A stretch of 64,000 nt of DNA from Cephalotus follicularis. Taxonomy: Eukaryota > Streptophyta > Magnoliopsida > Oxalidales > Cephalotaceae. The stretch lies in assembly GCA_001972305.1 (NCBI GenBank), contig BDDD01000043.1, positions 669,717-733,716 of the forward strand, written 5' to 3'. Both the position numbers and the translations under genes were made by a program. This document shows, piece after piece, positions 11,721 through 23,579 of the stretch. The notes under the pieces are model-generated. The model was given only the letters and a program-made list of their open reading frames with translations. It had not been told where the DNA came from and ran no database searches. Position 1 is the stretch's first letter, and every line of letters starts with the position of its first letter.

Positions 11721-13498
11721 TGAAATGCCCCAAATTTTATAGCAACGACTGTATAATAATTATTGTAAATATTGTGTATTGAAGCCCATAATTTATAAGG
11801 CCCAAATGGCTAATAAAGTCTATTTTTAATGCGCACTGTAAGGCCCAATATTTGCATTAACAACATGTTTATTTAGTGGGCGGATAGATTTATTGATATC
11901 ACAATTGCGCAACATATGGGATCAGGCTTTATAATTGTTGGGGAAGAAGACAAAGGCGGTGTTTTTCTTCCAGAGAGTTCGTCTCTCTCTTTTTTTAACG
12001 CCTTACCACCTGAAATTGAGAAGAAAAGAGAGAAGAGACAGGGAAAAGAAAGAAAGGGAGAAAGAAAAGAAGGAGCAGGCGCACATTTCGCCAAAGAAGA
12101 AGAAGACGCCAGAGAGAGAGAGAGAGAGAGATGGCGCTGGAGACGACAACCGTGCTAGGCGCCAGTGACTAGAGGGAGAAGCAGGCGAGGTGAAGCCTTC
12201 ATGGTCAACGACAATGCCTTCTCTTCTCTTCTTCTCTTTTCTTTTCCTTCTTCTCCCCGAGCACTGCCGTTACTGTCATTGCCTTTCTGCCGCCGCTATC
12301 ACCGTGGTTGGAGCTAGTCTTTGTCTAGAAGATTAGCTATGCCCATCTCGATGACGGTTTTGGCATTTTCTGGCGTGAATCATCCGTTTTTATGTCGGCT
12401 GAGTCAACTCAGTTGCCTCGATTCCCCGCCGCCTATGGCTGGTGTTTAGCACTGAGTCACAGCGAGTTTAGGTCACTAACGGGTTGATTGAAGGTTTTTG
12501 AGGCTGGTTATAGCGTGACCAGAGCTCGAGTGACCTAGCCAGAACTCCGGCAAGGCGTACCAATGCCGATTCTCGGTGAGTCTTGGGCAGAGATGCATAG
12601 AACCAAAGGTTTTATGGTATTTTTGTGAAGTGGCAGGAGTTCTTGAAGTCCGGTGAGTCAACTCAGTGAGTTAAACTCACTGCCGGCCGTGACAACGCGT
12701 TCTGTGGCGAGTCACGGCCAGTCTCCGGTAGCCCTGTATTGATCGGCCAATTTGGAACCTGTTTATGGCATGGTTGGAGCTCCGATGTGTTGGCCGGAAT
12801 TTGGCCGAAGCTCCGGTGACGATAGTGTGTTGCTTCCGTTGTGTAGGTCATAACGAAAGAGTGATATTCATGCAGTGTAAATGGGCTAGCCCGTGATAGT
12901 TATTTCAGCGATGCTAAGAGAGAAATAGAACTCTGTTAGCACAAGAAGGATCTGTGCTCGTGACATTGAGAGAAGCTTGGGGGAGGTGGCAGTTTGTCGA
13001 TTCTACTGTAAGTCCTCCTAATTCGCAAGCTCAATTAATAACAAGCATGATCTACATATGCTTTGATGGATTTAATCTGGTTTTTGATGCTGTTAGTCAA
13101 ACCCGCTATTTTGGGTCAAACCGTCGACGCTTGGCTAAAAGTGTTGACACCTTGTGTTGATTTGTTGATGCCTTGAGAGTGACTAGTCGACGCCTTATGT
13201 GTTACAAGTAGTTAAAGTGTCAACGCCTAGCATGATGGCGTCGACACCTAAACCCCCATGTTTCATCTAAATCAAACTATTTTACATGAGTTCAATCCCA
13301 ATGATACCAGGCTTGCTAAAAGACCTTATGGTCAGAAGACCTATGGGGTATCGAACCTTGCTCAGTATAATTGAGCTCAAAGGAGATAATCGGTCCGTTC
13401 TCTTCTAAGTCAGGAAGGAATAGGGAGATGGACTAGTCTGATAGACATAAGACCCTGGAGTCCGACTTGTAAGATGATTAAATTCAGGCAGTCAGCCA

Positions 13499-13815
13499 AC
13501 TGAGATTGACTAAATAAGCCACCGACTGAGCTGACTAGAAACCCCTCCGACAGAGATTAACTGAATAAGCCACCAACTGAGAGGGTTGTACGATCATCAA
13601 CTGAGATGCCTGAAATGTGGCGTTCCCGACTGAGATTGACTGAATAAGCCATCGACTGGGATGGGATGACCAAAATGGTCCCTGACTAAGATTGACTGAA
13701 TAAGTCACTGACCAGGCAGACCACGTCAGTCTTGACTGAGATTGACTGAATAAGTCACCGACCAGGCAGACCACATTAGTCCCCGACTGAGATTGACTGA
13801 ATAAGCCACCGACAG
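13499..13815 (+). repeat. minisatellite, six copies of a ~30-bp core
   Basis: Six copies of a core like GATTGACTGAATAAGCCACC recur, starting near 13499, 13551, 13630, 13683, 13735 and 13786. The last three have a period of 51-52 bases including a CAGGCAGACCAC segment. It explains the 96-residue minus-strand open frame here, which is not a gene. Confidence 0.9.
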
Positions 13816-14393
13816 GGATGACCAATGAGAATCACGAAGTGTGATTAAATCCAGGGGACACTATCTCTTCCAGACTAACTTTATTATTTTAGCTTACTGT
13901 GCGAATTCCAGTAACGCTTAAATAGGCAGACCACCCTTACTACTTGATCCAAGTGATAAGTATTAAAAGGAAGAGTCCACTAGGCCATCAATACATAAAA
14001 CTTCATTCTCTATAGCGTTGTCTGTATATAAGCAATGTAGTATGCTACCTCGGCAGAGAAGGCCGATGAGCACTCATATATATTCAGAGATGGTTTTGGA
14101 ATGATATGGACACTGAATGACGATGGAATGGGTATTGTATGGTTATGGAAATGGTATTGATATTGCTATGGATAGTATGGATCATATGGCTATGGATCGA
14201 ACGGATCGTATGGTCATGGATCGATTGTTAGCTGTATAATGTCATCCTTCTGAATCCTATGACCTCATTGCACGAAGGCTGACCGCATACAGAAGGCAGG
14301 CATCGGAATTGCTATCGGACTAGGACCTACGAGAGACTATTATATCTAACCAGGACCTTCGAGGGACTAGGAATGAATGGATTGTGATCGAAT

Positions 14394-14527
14394 GGATCGT
14401 ATCGTTATAGATCATATAGTTATGGGTTATATAGTTATGGATCGTACGGTTACGGATCGTTTGGTTACAGACCGTATGGTTAATGATTGTATGGTTATGA
14501 GTTGTTTGATTATGGATTGTTTTATGG
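14394..14527 (+). repeat. 15-bp tandem repeat, eight to nine copies
   Basis: Units such as GGATCGTACGGTTAC follow each other without spacers from 14394, with up to five differences per unit. Because 15 is divisible by three, the array yields a repetitive open frame with no biological support. Looser copies lie at 14165-14220. Confidence 0.9.
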
Positions 14528-15001
14528 ATGAGTTAGAAAGTTATGAGTATGGAATGGCATGAGCCATATTGCGATTGATTGTGAGTTGTTAAGATTGAAA
14601 TGAGATGATATGCGGTTAACTACTTATATATGCTGGTATGTGACAGTATATATATTTAGTTAACTTCTTGATTGTTATCAAATGGATGAGCTTTATTATG
14701 AACAATTAATATTCATGTTTTATCATGCATTCTCATGCATCTCATATATCTGCTTCACTTTGCACATTCACTGCATATGTATATTGTACACAACCTTCGG
14801 GTTGCTGACCCATTCATTTTAATGGATGGGTCAGGTCTAGGAGACGCACCGCAGTGATCAGCCAGGATAAATTGCAGAGTAAGGATCTACATCTCCTTCG
14901 ACCTACCTTGTATAAATGTGGTTATTGTAAATGAACAGATGTTGTATAAGAGACATGTTTTATTTCAGCTATTGACCTGCCGGCTTGTGGCAGTGCTTAA
15001 G

Positions 15002-15041
<40 letters not shown>

Positions 15042-15340
15042 TGATGTTATGGATATGGTTGAGCCGGAGCCCAACCCATGCATGTTTACTGTTTTAAATG
15101 TGGATTTCCTCCCACGGGAGTGTAGTTTGTTGAGGGCTGAGTCCACTTATAAATTGTGTTTTCATTTATAGGAGGTATAGTCCGATAAACGTATACTAAA
15201 TGCTCGATTTTCGGTAAATCTTATTGATCTAAAGTTTTAAATTTATAACACTTTTGGAATATGATATGAATGGATTGATTGAATTGATGGAATATCACGT
15301 GTCGGACCTTGGGGGTTTCCCTATGGTTCGGGGCGTGACA

Positions 15341-15580
15341 TCCTTGTTTTTGAGAACTTGAATTTTTAGTAATGGGATTTCTAGTAAGCTTATTATAGTT
15401 TTGAATTGTGGTCATCTGTTAAGGATATTATTTTGGAATTGATTATTTATATATTTGGAGTTTATTTTGTTTAGCAAATATGATCTTAAACTTGGAACTA
15501 TTGTTCTATATTATTGATGAAGAAACTGTATAATCGTTTGACAGGCCCGATAGTTGGTGTATAGAGATCGGGGTGTCACA
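15341..15580 (+). repeat. end of family-X LTR
   Basis: This is the remainder of the LTR after the solo LTR insertion. It ends GGGGTGTCACA at 15580. The reverse complement resembles the first part of 59612-59860. Confidence 0.7.
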
Positions 15581-16060
15581 ATGTAACTACCAAGGAAAGC
15601 CTCTGCTCATATGTACTCTCCATAACCACAAAAATCTTATCCATATGAAGAAGCCACTTTTCAGCTGTTATCGGATCCATCTCTCCCTTGAAAGTCGGAG
15701 GATACAGTTTCATAAACCTTACCAGTACATCATGACGTTCCTCCCTTGTATTCCTTCTCATCAACAGTTCATTAATTCTTGCCATTGTTGTACATGTATC
15801 TCTCCAAGTAGCATGATAATCTCCAAGAGGTGGAGCATTCTCATCAAAAGCCAGTGCTCATGTACTGATTCATCTTCATCTCCAATAGTCAAGTTATTCC
15901 TTCTTGCTCTTGCTCTATTATCCAAATCTACCTTATATAAAAGATCCTTGTTAGTTAATGCAAATATATCCAATCAAAAGCATTGACAAATGTAAATACA
16001 TAAATCATGCACATCCATTCAATCAATCTATAACAATAAATAAAACTAACTAGTAGGTCA
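15581..16060 (-). pseudogene. gag fragment of a Ty3/gypsy element (family Y)
   Basis: Two overlapping minus-strand frames (15576-15785 and 15761-15973) carry gag-like sequence; the core is FMKLYPPTFKGEMDPITAEK followed by a W-x6-DKIF pattern of the retrotransposon gag domain. A frameshift near 15770 separates the parts. The C-terminal part is cut off at 15580 by the family-X LTR. It lies directly downstream, in element orientation, of the primer-binding site at 16067. Confidence 0.75.
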
Positions 16061-16066
16061 ACTGTT

Positions 16067-16080
16067 GTCTCTGATACAAA
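16067..16080 (-). promoter_or_regulatory. primer-binding site, initiator-tRNA-Met type
   Basis: Read on the minus strand the site is TTTGTATCAGAGAC, close to the common plant TGGTATCAGAG site for initiator Met tRNA, four bases from the LTR edge at 16084. It fixes the minus orientation of the family-Y element. Confidence 0.8.
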
Positions 16081-16522
16081 CGTTGACACCCCGAACCCAT
16101 ATGGGGTCTGAGACATCACCAAATAAACTTTTCGGTCACTTAATCCATAAGTTGGGTACTAGGTAAGTCTATCCTATATAGCGAGAAAACCATAACAACT
16201 TAAAACTTTTAACAGTACATATATGTATCCATTCAACCATACTTGAATATCGGTACATTTCAATATCATCTAATACAAACCCCATAATCCTTACAAGTCT
16301 TTAACATTCAATAGTTATCTTTTATTACAATACAAGTCCATTCATATTATCTCATACAACTCATAAAATAAAACCATAAAACAAAACCATCCATAAATCC
16401 ATGCTGTCACTGATCTCTCTGTCCTTGGCCACTACCACTTACCCTTGATCCATCCATACCTGAAAAAAATAGGTACCCCATCCCGAAGGATGGGTTATCC
16501 ATACAGCCAAGCAAGACGTAAC

Positions 16523-18834
16523 TGTCACACCCCGTTCTCAATTACCATTAATTAAACATGGTTATCAGTTAATCTAGCATTTATTAAAATCCAATAAAAT
16601 TTAAACCTTGGCGGAAGCAAATATTCATATTGGATTATATAAAAGTATCCGCATGTAGCCCATACTACATGCATACCCAATCCAATACCAGTCATAAATT
16701 ACATATCAACAATGTAAATATAACTTAACAGAGTATGACTTTATTACAATATTCGATAACATTACAACTTAACAACCTTGAAATAAGAAGCCTCCAAGTA
16801 TAGCTTCAACAGCACGTGCAACTCTTCACTTCAATCTGTAATTGTAGGTGTTAGCCGTTGTCCTCACTTGGCTAAGTAGGAAATATGTATGACAATGAAC
16901 ATATGAATGTAATCATGCATGGTAATTAAATCATTAAACACTAAGTATATATATGATGAATATATATAAGCAATCATGCCAAATGGCTACAATCAATCAC
17001 TGAATACCACACAAGGGTACAATCAATCACTACACTGGGTGGGTGTCATCTAGTTCTACCTCCTAGCTCAACCGATACACCACCTGACTACCACCATGCA
17101 CTCCGATGTGATAGACTAGGTAAACACTTATTGCCGGCACTTGGCGGGCAATATAACACTCACTGTCTGCAATGTAGATAAATTTTGTGAATAAGCTAGA
17201 GCCAACTCCTGGCACATCCGCTCACCTCCGTAGTCAGCGGCACACTCCATGCCACTAGACTATCGGAAACACTTCAATCACAGTCAATCACTGAAATTAC
17301 ATATATATAATATGTAAAATAACACTAGTTTTCTTTGAGAAAACGGTAAACACTTTCACTTAAATTCTCTTTTGAGGAAACAATAAATAACTTCACCGAC
17401 TGTGCCTCACTTGGAGGAAACAGTAAAACACTTCACTAGGTTTCCCTTTTGAGGAAACAAAACAATACACTTAGTTTTCTTTTAAAAACAGCAATAGAAT
17501 ACCTTGACTATGCGTATAGCATCAATAGGTAAATCACTTGAAATCACTTGACAGATATGTAATATCTATAACAATATGTCACTTTCAATAATATGCAATC
17601 ACTCAATCAATACAATCATTGGTGGTTCTAGGAATCAAACCACATAAATGCAAGCAAACATATGCTTAGAATGTAAAACAGTCACTATTGGCGTCGACGT
17701 GTATCTTAGGCGTCGACGAGCACTTATGCGTCAACGTGTATCTTAGGCGTTAACATCATTTACGCGTCAACGTGTACTTAGGCGTCGACGTAAACCATCC
17801 TAACCGTACGAAACATCAACTAATTCCAACTATGGCGTTAACGTCAACCACTTAGGCATTGACGAAAACCAACCTATCCGTACAAAACACCGCCTATTCC
17901 AGTTAAGGTGTTAACGTCAATCATTTAGGCGTCGACGTGAATCGAACGCAGAAAGACAATCAATTAAAAACCATTTCAATCAAGCATGGATTTAACACTT
18001 GGAATCAACATGCAAGCACTCACAATCACCAACACAATATACAGGCCATATCTTCATAAGCAAGTCATAAACCCTACACCCTACCTCTGATTCCAAGTTA
18101 GGAATGGAAAGTCCACTTCTTTAAGCTTTATTCCGATCCTGAACTTCTCCAAGCCTCAAGATCTGGTTCGATCAGTCCACTTTCGAGTTCCAAGATCTGG
18201 TCCTCAAGCTTCTTTTCCCGGCTTAAGTGGCGGAACAACAACGCTCTCACTCACTCTCTCTTTCACTGGTGTGAGGTCCAGAGAAGAGGAGAGGAGCTTT
18301 AATGGAGTCACTCATCCCTCTCCTTCCTCATGGCAGGTGACAAGACCTCCATCAATCACTCTTCTCTCACTTTTTGTCAGTGTAGAGCATGGGGAAGTGC
18401 AAAATCTCGCACTTTTGTCCCTCACGCATCTTCTGTCCTTCCTTTAACGTATTCTGCCGACACTTTAGGCGTCAACGTCAGCACTGGGCATCGACGCGTT
18501 GACTCCCTGCCTTGGCGATAACAAGCTCTTCTAGTCGTGTTAACGCCTATCCCCTTCAGTTCACTAGCAATGGATGTTAACGTCCTTGCATGGTGTCAAC
18601 GCCTTAAGGCAAAAGTCATAAGCGCGTTTCAATGTTACTTGGCGTCGACGTCAATGCATGGCGCTGACGCGCAAGTGCCCTGATTCCTTTACATTCAAAA
18701 CTTAGACTTATCTTCCTTCAATATCCACAACAATAAGCTAATTAAAAGGAGAATTAGCAATTAATCACAGATCAGTGTATAATTTAATTCATGAATTATA
18801 CAACATACATCAAAATGAAATTACGGTCATTACA
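16523..18834 (-). repeat. 3' LTR of the minus-strand chromovirus
   Basis: On + it starts TGTCACACCCCG and ends GGTCATTACA. It differs from 23580-25888 at many scattered positions, often CG against CA or TG. Two TCGACG-type clusters lie at 17690-17945 and 18460-18670. Its short open frames are shadows. Confidence 0.93.
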
Positions 18835-18849
18835 TCCCCCCCTCCTTAC
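18835..18849 (-). promoter_or_regulatory. polypurine tract of the minus-strand chromovirus
   Basis: On the minus strand it reads GTAAGGAGGGGGGGA, directly before the 3' LTR, like the tract at 3151-3163. Confidence 0.88.
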
Positions 18850-18874
18850 AGAAAATTCGTCCCCGAATTTAGCT

Positions 18875-20369
18875 TTACATTCCAAACAAGTGAGGGAATG
18901 TCTCTACCATATCAGCTTCACGTTCCCAAGTAGCTTCTTCAGCCCTGTGAAACTGCCACAACACCTTCACAATAGGAATAGTCTTATTCCTTAAAACTTT
19001 CTCCTTCCTGTCCAGAATCTGTACCGGCCGTTCTTCATACTGCAGGTCATCACTGATAAAACCAGGGTCATAGCTCAATATATGAGAGGGGTCAGGTACG
19101 TATTTCTGTAGGATGGAAACATGGAATACACTGTGTACATTCGATAAGTTGGGCGGCAATGCTAACTGGTATGCAACTTCCCCAACTCTGTCAAATAGCT
19201 CATACGTCCCAATATACCGTGGAGCTAATTTCCCTCTCATGCCAAACCTGCGTATACCTTTCTATGGCGAGATTCTCAAAAACACATGATCTCCCTTCTC
19301 AAACTCCAACTTCCTTCTCCTTTTGTCAGCATGGCTCTTTTGTCGACTCTGTGCAGCAAGCAACCTTTTCCATACTATCATGACCTTATCTGTAGTTTCT
19401 TGGATAAGATCCGGTCCCAACACTTGCCTTTCACCCACTTCATCCCAGCATATTGGTGATCTACACTTCCTTCCATACAAGGCCTCATAAGGAGCCATTC
19501 CAATGCTAGAATCATAGCTATTGTTGTAAGAGAATTCAATGAGTGAAATATGATCCTCCCAACTCCCAACAAAATCAACAATACAAGCCCGGAGCATATC
19601 CTCAAGAGTCTGAATAGTGCGCTCTGACTATCCATCAGTCTGGGGGTGAAATGCAGTACTGAAACTCAGAGTTGTTCCCATCGTTGCTTGAAACTTCTTC
19701 CAAAACCTGGAAGTAAACCTTGCATCACGGTAACAAACAATGCTGACCGTCACTCCATGTAACTTCACTATCTCCCGCATATATAATCGAGCCAACTTCT
19801 CAATGGAATATGTGATGTTGATCGGAAGAAAGTGAGCAGACTTGGTGAGTCTGTCCACGACAACCCACACTGCTTCATGTCCATTCTGTGACCTCGGTAG
19901 ACCCGACACAAATTCCATGGTCACATGCTCCCACTTCCACTGGTAAGGACTGTAACAATCCAGCGGGCTTCTGATGCTCACCCTTCATTCTCTGACAAGT
20001 CAGACACCTTGCCACATACTCGGCAATATCTCTCATCATACCACTCCACCAGTAGTTCCTCTTCATGTCTTGCCACATCTTAGAACTCCATGGATGAACA
20101 CTATAATGTGATTTATGAGCTTGTTGTAGTAGCTCATTCCTTATGCCCTCATCATCCGGAACACATACTCTCCCTCGGAACCTCAGTATGCCATCTGAAT
20201 GTACGGAGAATTCAGAATATGAATCTAGGTTCTCCCGAACATTCCACAATTCGGTGTCGCTATATTGGGCAGGCAGAATACAATCCAGAAGTTCCGGTTG
20301 CACTCTAGGATTAGCCACAATAACCCCTTTGGAAACCATGAACGAATTCCATCTCTGAAAACCCTCCAA
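18875..20369 (-). pseudogene. integrase with chromodomain-like tail, broken
   Basis: From 20369 downward the frame shows the zinc-binding region (HKSHYSVH ... CLTC) and then shifts near 19950. In the core, the first catalytic Asp is changed (MEFVSGLP for MDF) and the second is lost (VCYRDARF where SDRDPRF is usual). A stop lies at 19628, at TDG*SER, and the frame changes again between 19262 and 19240. The C-terminal piece 18875-19240 has KLAPRYIG, the chromodomain-like WQFHRAEEATWERE and FPHLF. Two of three catalytic acids are gone, so it is inactive. Confidence 0.9.
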
Positions 20370-20834
20370 TAGCTTCCACTACGAAACCATCGCACCAGCA
20401 ACCATCGCCTTGTGACTCGGCGCATCAGCAACTACATTATCCTTCCTTGGGTGGTATTGAATATAACAGTTGTAGTCATTAAAGAACTTCACCCACCTTC
20501 TATGTCTCATGTTCAGCTCCTTCTGAGAGAACAAATACTTCAAACTCTTGTGGTCTGTAAATATCTCAAATTGTGCACCATAGAGATAATGTCACCACTT
20601 CTGCAAAGCAAACACTATGGCAGCCAACTCGAGATCATGTATGGGATAATTCTCCTCGTACGGTTTCAATTTCTTTGATGCGTAGGCATTTACCCGACCA
20701 CGCTGTATGAGAACACATCCCAAGCCTTTCCCAGAGGCATCACTATAAATAGTAAAACCCTCATTACCCTCAGGTAATGCCAACACTAGAGCCAAAATCA
20801 ACCGCTCTTCAACTCCTAAAAACTTGTGAAGCAA
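20370..20834 (-). pseudogene. RNase H domain, broken
   Basis: [13 protein letters not shown] and [15 protein letters not shown] identify the gypsy RNase H. A TGA at 20592-20594 follows KW where the related copy has Arg, consistent with a CGA to TGA change. The remainder, with a [17 protein letters not shown] region and YHP-K-NVVADA end, continues to about 20400. It is separated from RT by a frameshift near 20820-20834. Confidence 0.87.
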
Positions 20835-22486
20835 GCATCATCCCATACAAAACTCGACTTCTTCTGAGTTAGCCGAGTCAACGGACTTGCAAGCTTTGAA
20901 AATCCCTCAATAAACTTCCGATAATAGCCAGCCAATCCCAAGAAGCTACAAACTTCAGTAACATTCTTCGGCTGCGGCCAATCCACAATACTCTTAATTT
21001 TTGCAGGGTCCACAGATAATCCTTCACTCGATACAATGTGATCAAGAAAAGTCACATGATCCAGCCAAAATTCACACTTACTGAATTTGGCGAACAACCT
21101 TTCCTTCCGTAGAGTCTTTAACACAATTCGTAGGTGCTGCATGTGATCTTCAATACTCTTCGAATAAATCATAATGTCTTCTAAGAAGATAACCACGAAC
21201 TGATCAAGGTAACGCTGAAACACTCTGTGCATCAGACATATAAAAGCTGCAGGGGCATTAGTCAAACCAAACGGCAGTATCAGAAATTCATAGTGCCCAT
21301 ATCTGGTTCGAAAAGCAGTCTTCTCAGTGTCACCTTCACGGATCCTCAACTGATGATAGCCTGTCCTCAAGGCAAGTTTAGAGAACACAGTTGAGCCTTG
21401 CAATTGGTCGAACGGTTGCTTAATATGTGGCAGAGGATACTTGTTCTTCACGGTCACTTGATTCAGCAATCTATAATCAATGCATAGACGCAATGAACCA
21501 TCATTCTTTCTCACAAATAAGACCGGTGCTCCCCATGGTGATACACTCGGTCTGATAAACCCCTTGTCAAGATAGTCTTGCAACTGCACCTTCAACTCCT
21601 TCAATTCTGCAGGAGCCATAAGATATGGAGCCTTAGAAATCGGGGCAGTTCCCGGTAGTAAATCAATACTAAACTCCATATCTCTCTCTGGCGGTAATGA
21701 AACAAGATCATCAGGAAATACATCAGGAAAATCGCAAGCAACGAGAACCTGTTCCAGACTAGGCGTAACTTTCGTATGATCAGTCACATACGCCAAATAA
21801 CCTTCACATTCTTTCTCGAGATATTTCGTTGCTCGAGTGTAAGAAGTAACCGGAGTAGAAGTCAGCTTCTCTCCCATGAACTTGAACACAACTCCAGTCG
21901 ATAGATGAAAAATCACTTCCTTGTTGTAGCAGTCAACACAAGCTAGATGAATATAGAGCCAGTCCATCCCCAAGATAATATCAAATCCCTGGACTGACAA
22001 TATAATCAGATCAGCGAATAGCTGAACCCCAGCTATCGTGATCTCACACTCCTTTACTATAATATCAGCTCTCAAACAAACACCGGTTGGAGTACTCACC
22101 TCCAGCACATACGATAAACGATCAGTCATACAATGCAAATTGCATAGAAAATAAGATGCAATAAAAGAGTGTGTAGCGCCCGAATCAATTAAGACACGAG
22201 CTGATATACCAGATATCAAAATGGTACCTCCCACAACAGAAGTAGATTCTGACACATCATCCTTAGATAAGGTATAGACCCTACCTTTCACAATCCCTTT
22301 TACGGTATCCCTCCGCGAAGGACCAACCGCACCACTACCACTAGCTCCGGCATCCCTTTGCATTTGCTCTTTCACCATAGGAAAATCCTTCGGCATATGC
22401 TCTTGCGAGCCACACTTCAAACACTTACCCATTCTTTTCCAACAAACACTCTCATTATGGTTCGAGAGACCATAGAAATAACACAC
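20816..22486 (-). pseudogene. gag zinc knuckles, protease and reverse transcriptase (556-residue frame)
   Basis: This is the longest open frame in the window. It begins inside two CCHC-type zinc knuckles, both damaged: the first reads CYFYGLSNH, with Tyr for the second Cys, and the second ends KDFP, with Phe for the last Cys. The protease triad DSG in [11 protein letters not shown] is intact, as is GMDWL. RT follows with [13 protein letters not shown] and CIDYRLLNQ, but the catalytic box reads FLED instead of FLDD. That single change should abolish or greatly reduce polymerase activity even where the frame is open. The frame shifts before RNase H. Confidence 0.93.
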
Positions 22487-23472
22487 TCCAGATCCTTGTT
22501 GACCACTTTGGTTAGGAGTCCTTGAACGAGAAGTATTCCATCGAAAACCTCATTGCCCCTTGTTACCAGACTTTGATGACCCAAAAGCATTATTACTTCC
22601 CTACCCTTGTGAGTAAGCGGATCTCGATTGAGAATTACGAGACCTCTCCATCCTTCTCTCATTTGCATCTGCCTCCACAATCCTTGCTTTCTCTATAACA
22701 GCAACAAAAGAAGTCAACCGTCATACCACTAGCTTGGACATGATGTCTGGCCTCAAACCCTTCAAGAATCTCCTTATCTTCCTTGACTCTCCCTCCACTA
22801 GGTAAGGCGTAAGTCTAGCCAGCTCGATGAATCTGGTATGATATTGAGCTACCGTCATGTCTCCTCGATGCAGCTCCAGCAATCCAGTCTCCCTTCGGTC
22901 ACGCTCCATCTGTGGAACATAAGCATCACTAAACTCAGACTGAAATATGTCCCAAGTTCTGCAAAGATCAAGAGATTCCCACTTCGCTTCAATCAACTCC
23001 CACCAATGAGTAGCTTCTCCCCATAACCGGTACACTGAAAAGTTCAACTTTTGCTCATCCGTGCACGGCAGAGCATCAAAGATTTTCTCCATGTCCCTCA
23101 TCCACTGTTCCGCTATGGTGGCATCAAGTTCACCCTTAAATATCGGAGGATTCTGCGTCATGAACCTCTCCAGATCTCTCCCAAATACACCAGCTTGATT
23201 AACTTCAGGTGCATTCCGCTACCCTTGATTCGCTTCATACATTTGTTGCAACTGTTCCATATTCGTCGCATTGGCCTATATCTGCTGTTGAAAAAGATCA
23301 GCCATACGGTCAAAATTACTCCTTTCATTTTGCACTGGTTGAACATTTACTCCTTCGTTCATTTGTGGAATATCCCATCCTTCATTCATTTGCGGAACAT
23401 TTCGTGAACGGGCGGGGCATTAACTTCTTCTTCAACCCTCTGCCTTCCCCGCCTACCTCTCCGACGATCCAT
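22487..23472 (-). pseudogene. gag, broken
   Basis: An ATG at 23470-23472 (minus) opens with a basic MDRRRGRRGR stretch and fits as the original start, about 90 bases after the primer-binding site. The gag core lies at 22721-23161 (QWMRDMEKIFDALP, LWGEATHWWELIEA, and a C-terminal FLKGLRPDI). Frames change near 23160-23350 and again after 22721, so the protein is in at least three pieces. Confidence 0.85.
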
Positions 23473-23560
23473 TTTGTCCCTATAAGGAATGAGTTAATCA
23501 TCAGGGACAATTCATTAAATCACTGAGGATAGTATCCCACTGATAGCTTATAATTTAATA

Positions 23561-23575
23561 TAAGCTCTGATACCA
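23561..23575 (-). promoter_or_regulatory. primer-binding site, initiator-tRNA-Met type
   Basis: On the minus strand it reads TGGTATCAGAGCTTA, the standard site for initiator Met tRNA, four bases from the 5' LTR. Confidence 0.93.
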
Positions 23576-23579
23576 CGTC

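Larger units (their letters stand above)
11721..15340 (+). repeat. solo LTR, 3.6 kb, TSD TCCTT
   Basis: The ends are TGAAATGCCCC and GGGGCGTGACA, flanked by TCCTT at 11716-11720 and 15341-15345. The 3' part carries the module shared with LTRs A, B, C and 31875-34876: GAGCCCAACCCATGC, GAGGGCTGAGTCC, and a block near 15180-15215 close to CGATAAACGTATACTAAATG. Inside are a (GA)n run (12113-12131), a GC-rich leader (12170-12850), TCGACG-type motifs (13100-13250), two minisatellites (13499-13815, 14394-14527) and a (TA)n(TG)n run (15002-15041). The short open frames here are chance. Confidence 0.92.
8116..15580 (+). repeat. family-X LTR fragment, interrupted
   Basis: After removal of the 11721-15340 solo LTR, the sequence from about 9672 to 15580 is the reverse complement of 64000 back to 59612. 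The right end GATCGGGGTGTCACA matches the reverse of the LTR starts at 59612 and 38671 (TGACACCCCCAACC). It therefore ends at 15580 against a gag remnant. No primer-binding site follows 15580, so it is a solo or 3' LTR. Its left end lies beyond the chromovirus that interrupts it. Confidence 0.72.

Noticed and set aside
12476..12851. adjacent minus-strand frames of 61 and 62 residues
   Set aside because: They are antisense to the GC-rich leader of the 11721-15340 solo LTR and are separated by stops; no family signature is visible.
13535..14562. repetitive open frames at 13535-13825 (-) and 14377-14562 (+)
   Set aside because: They are produced by minisatellites; the 15-base array is in codon phase by chance.
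23561..23575. tRNA-like matches at primer-binding sites
   Set aside because: They are only short complements of the tRNA 3' end next to LTRs; no cloverleaf is present.
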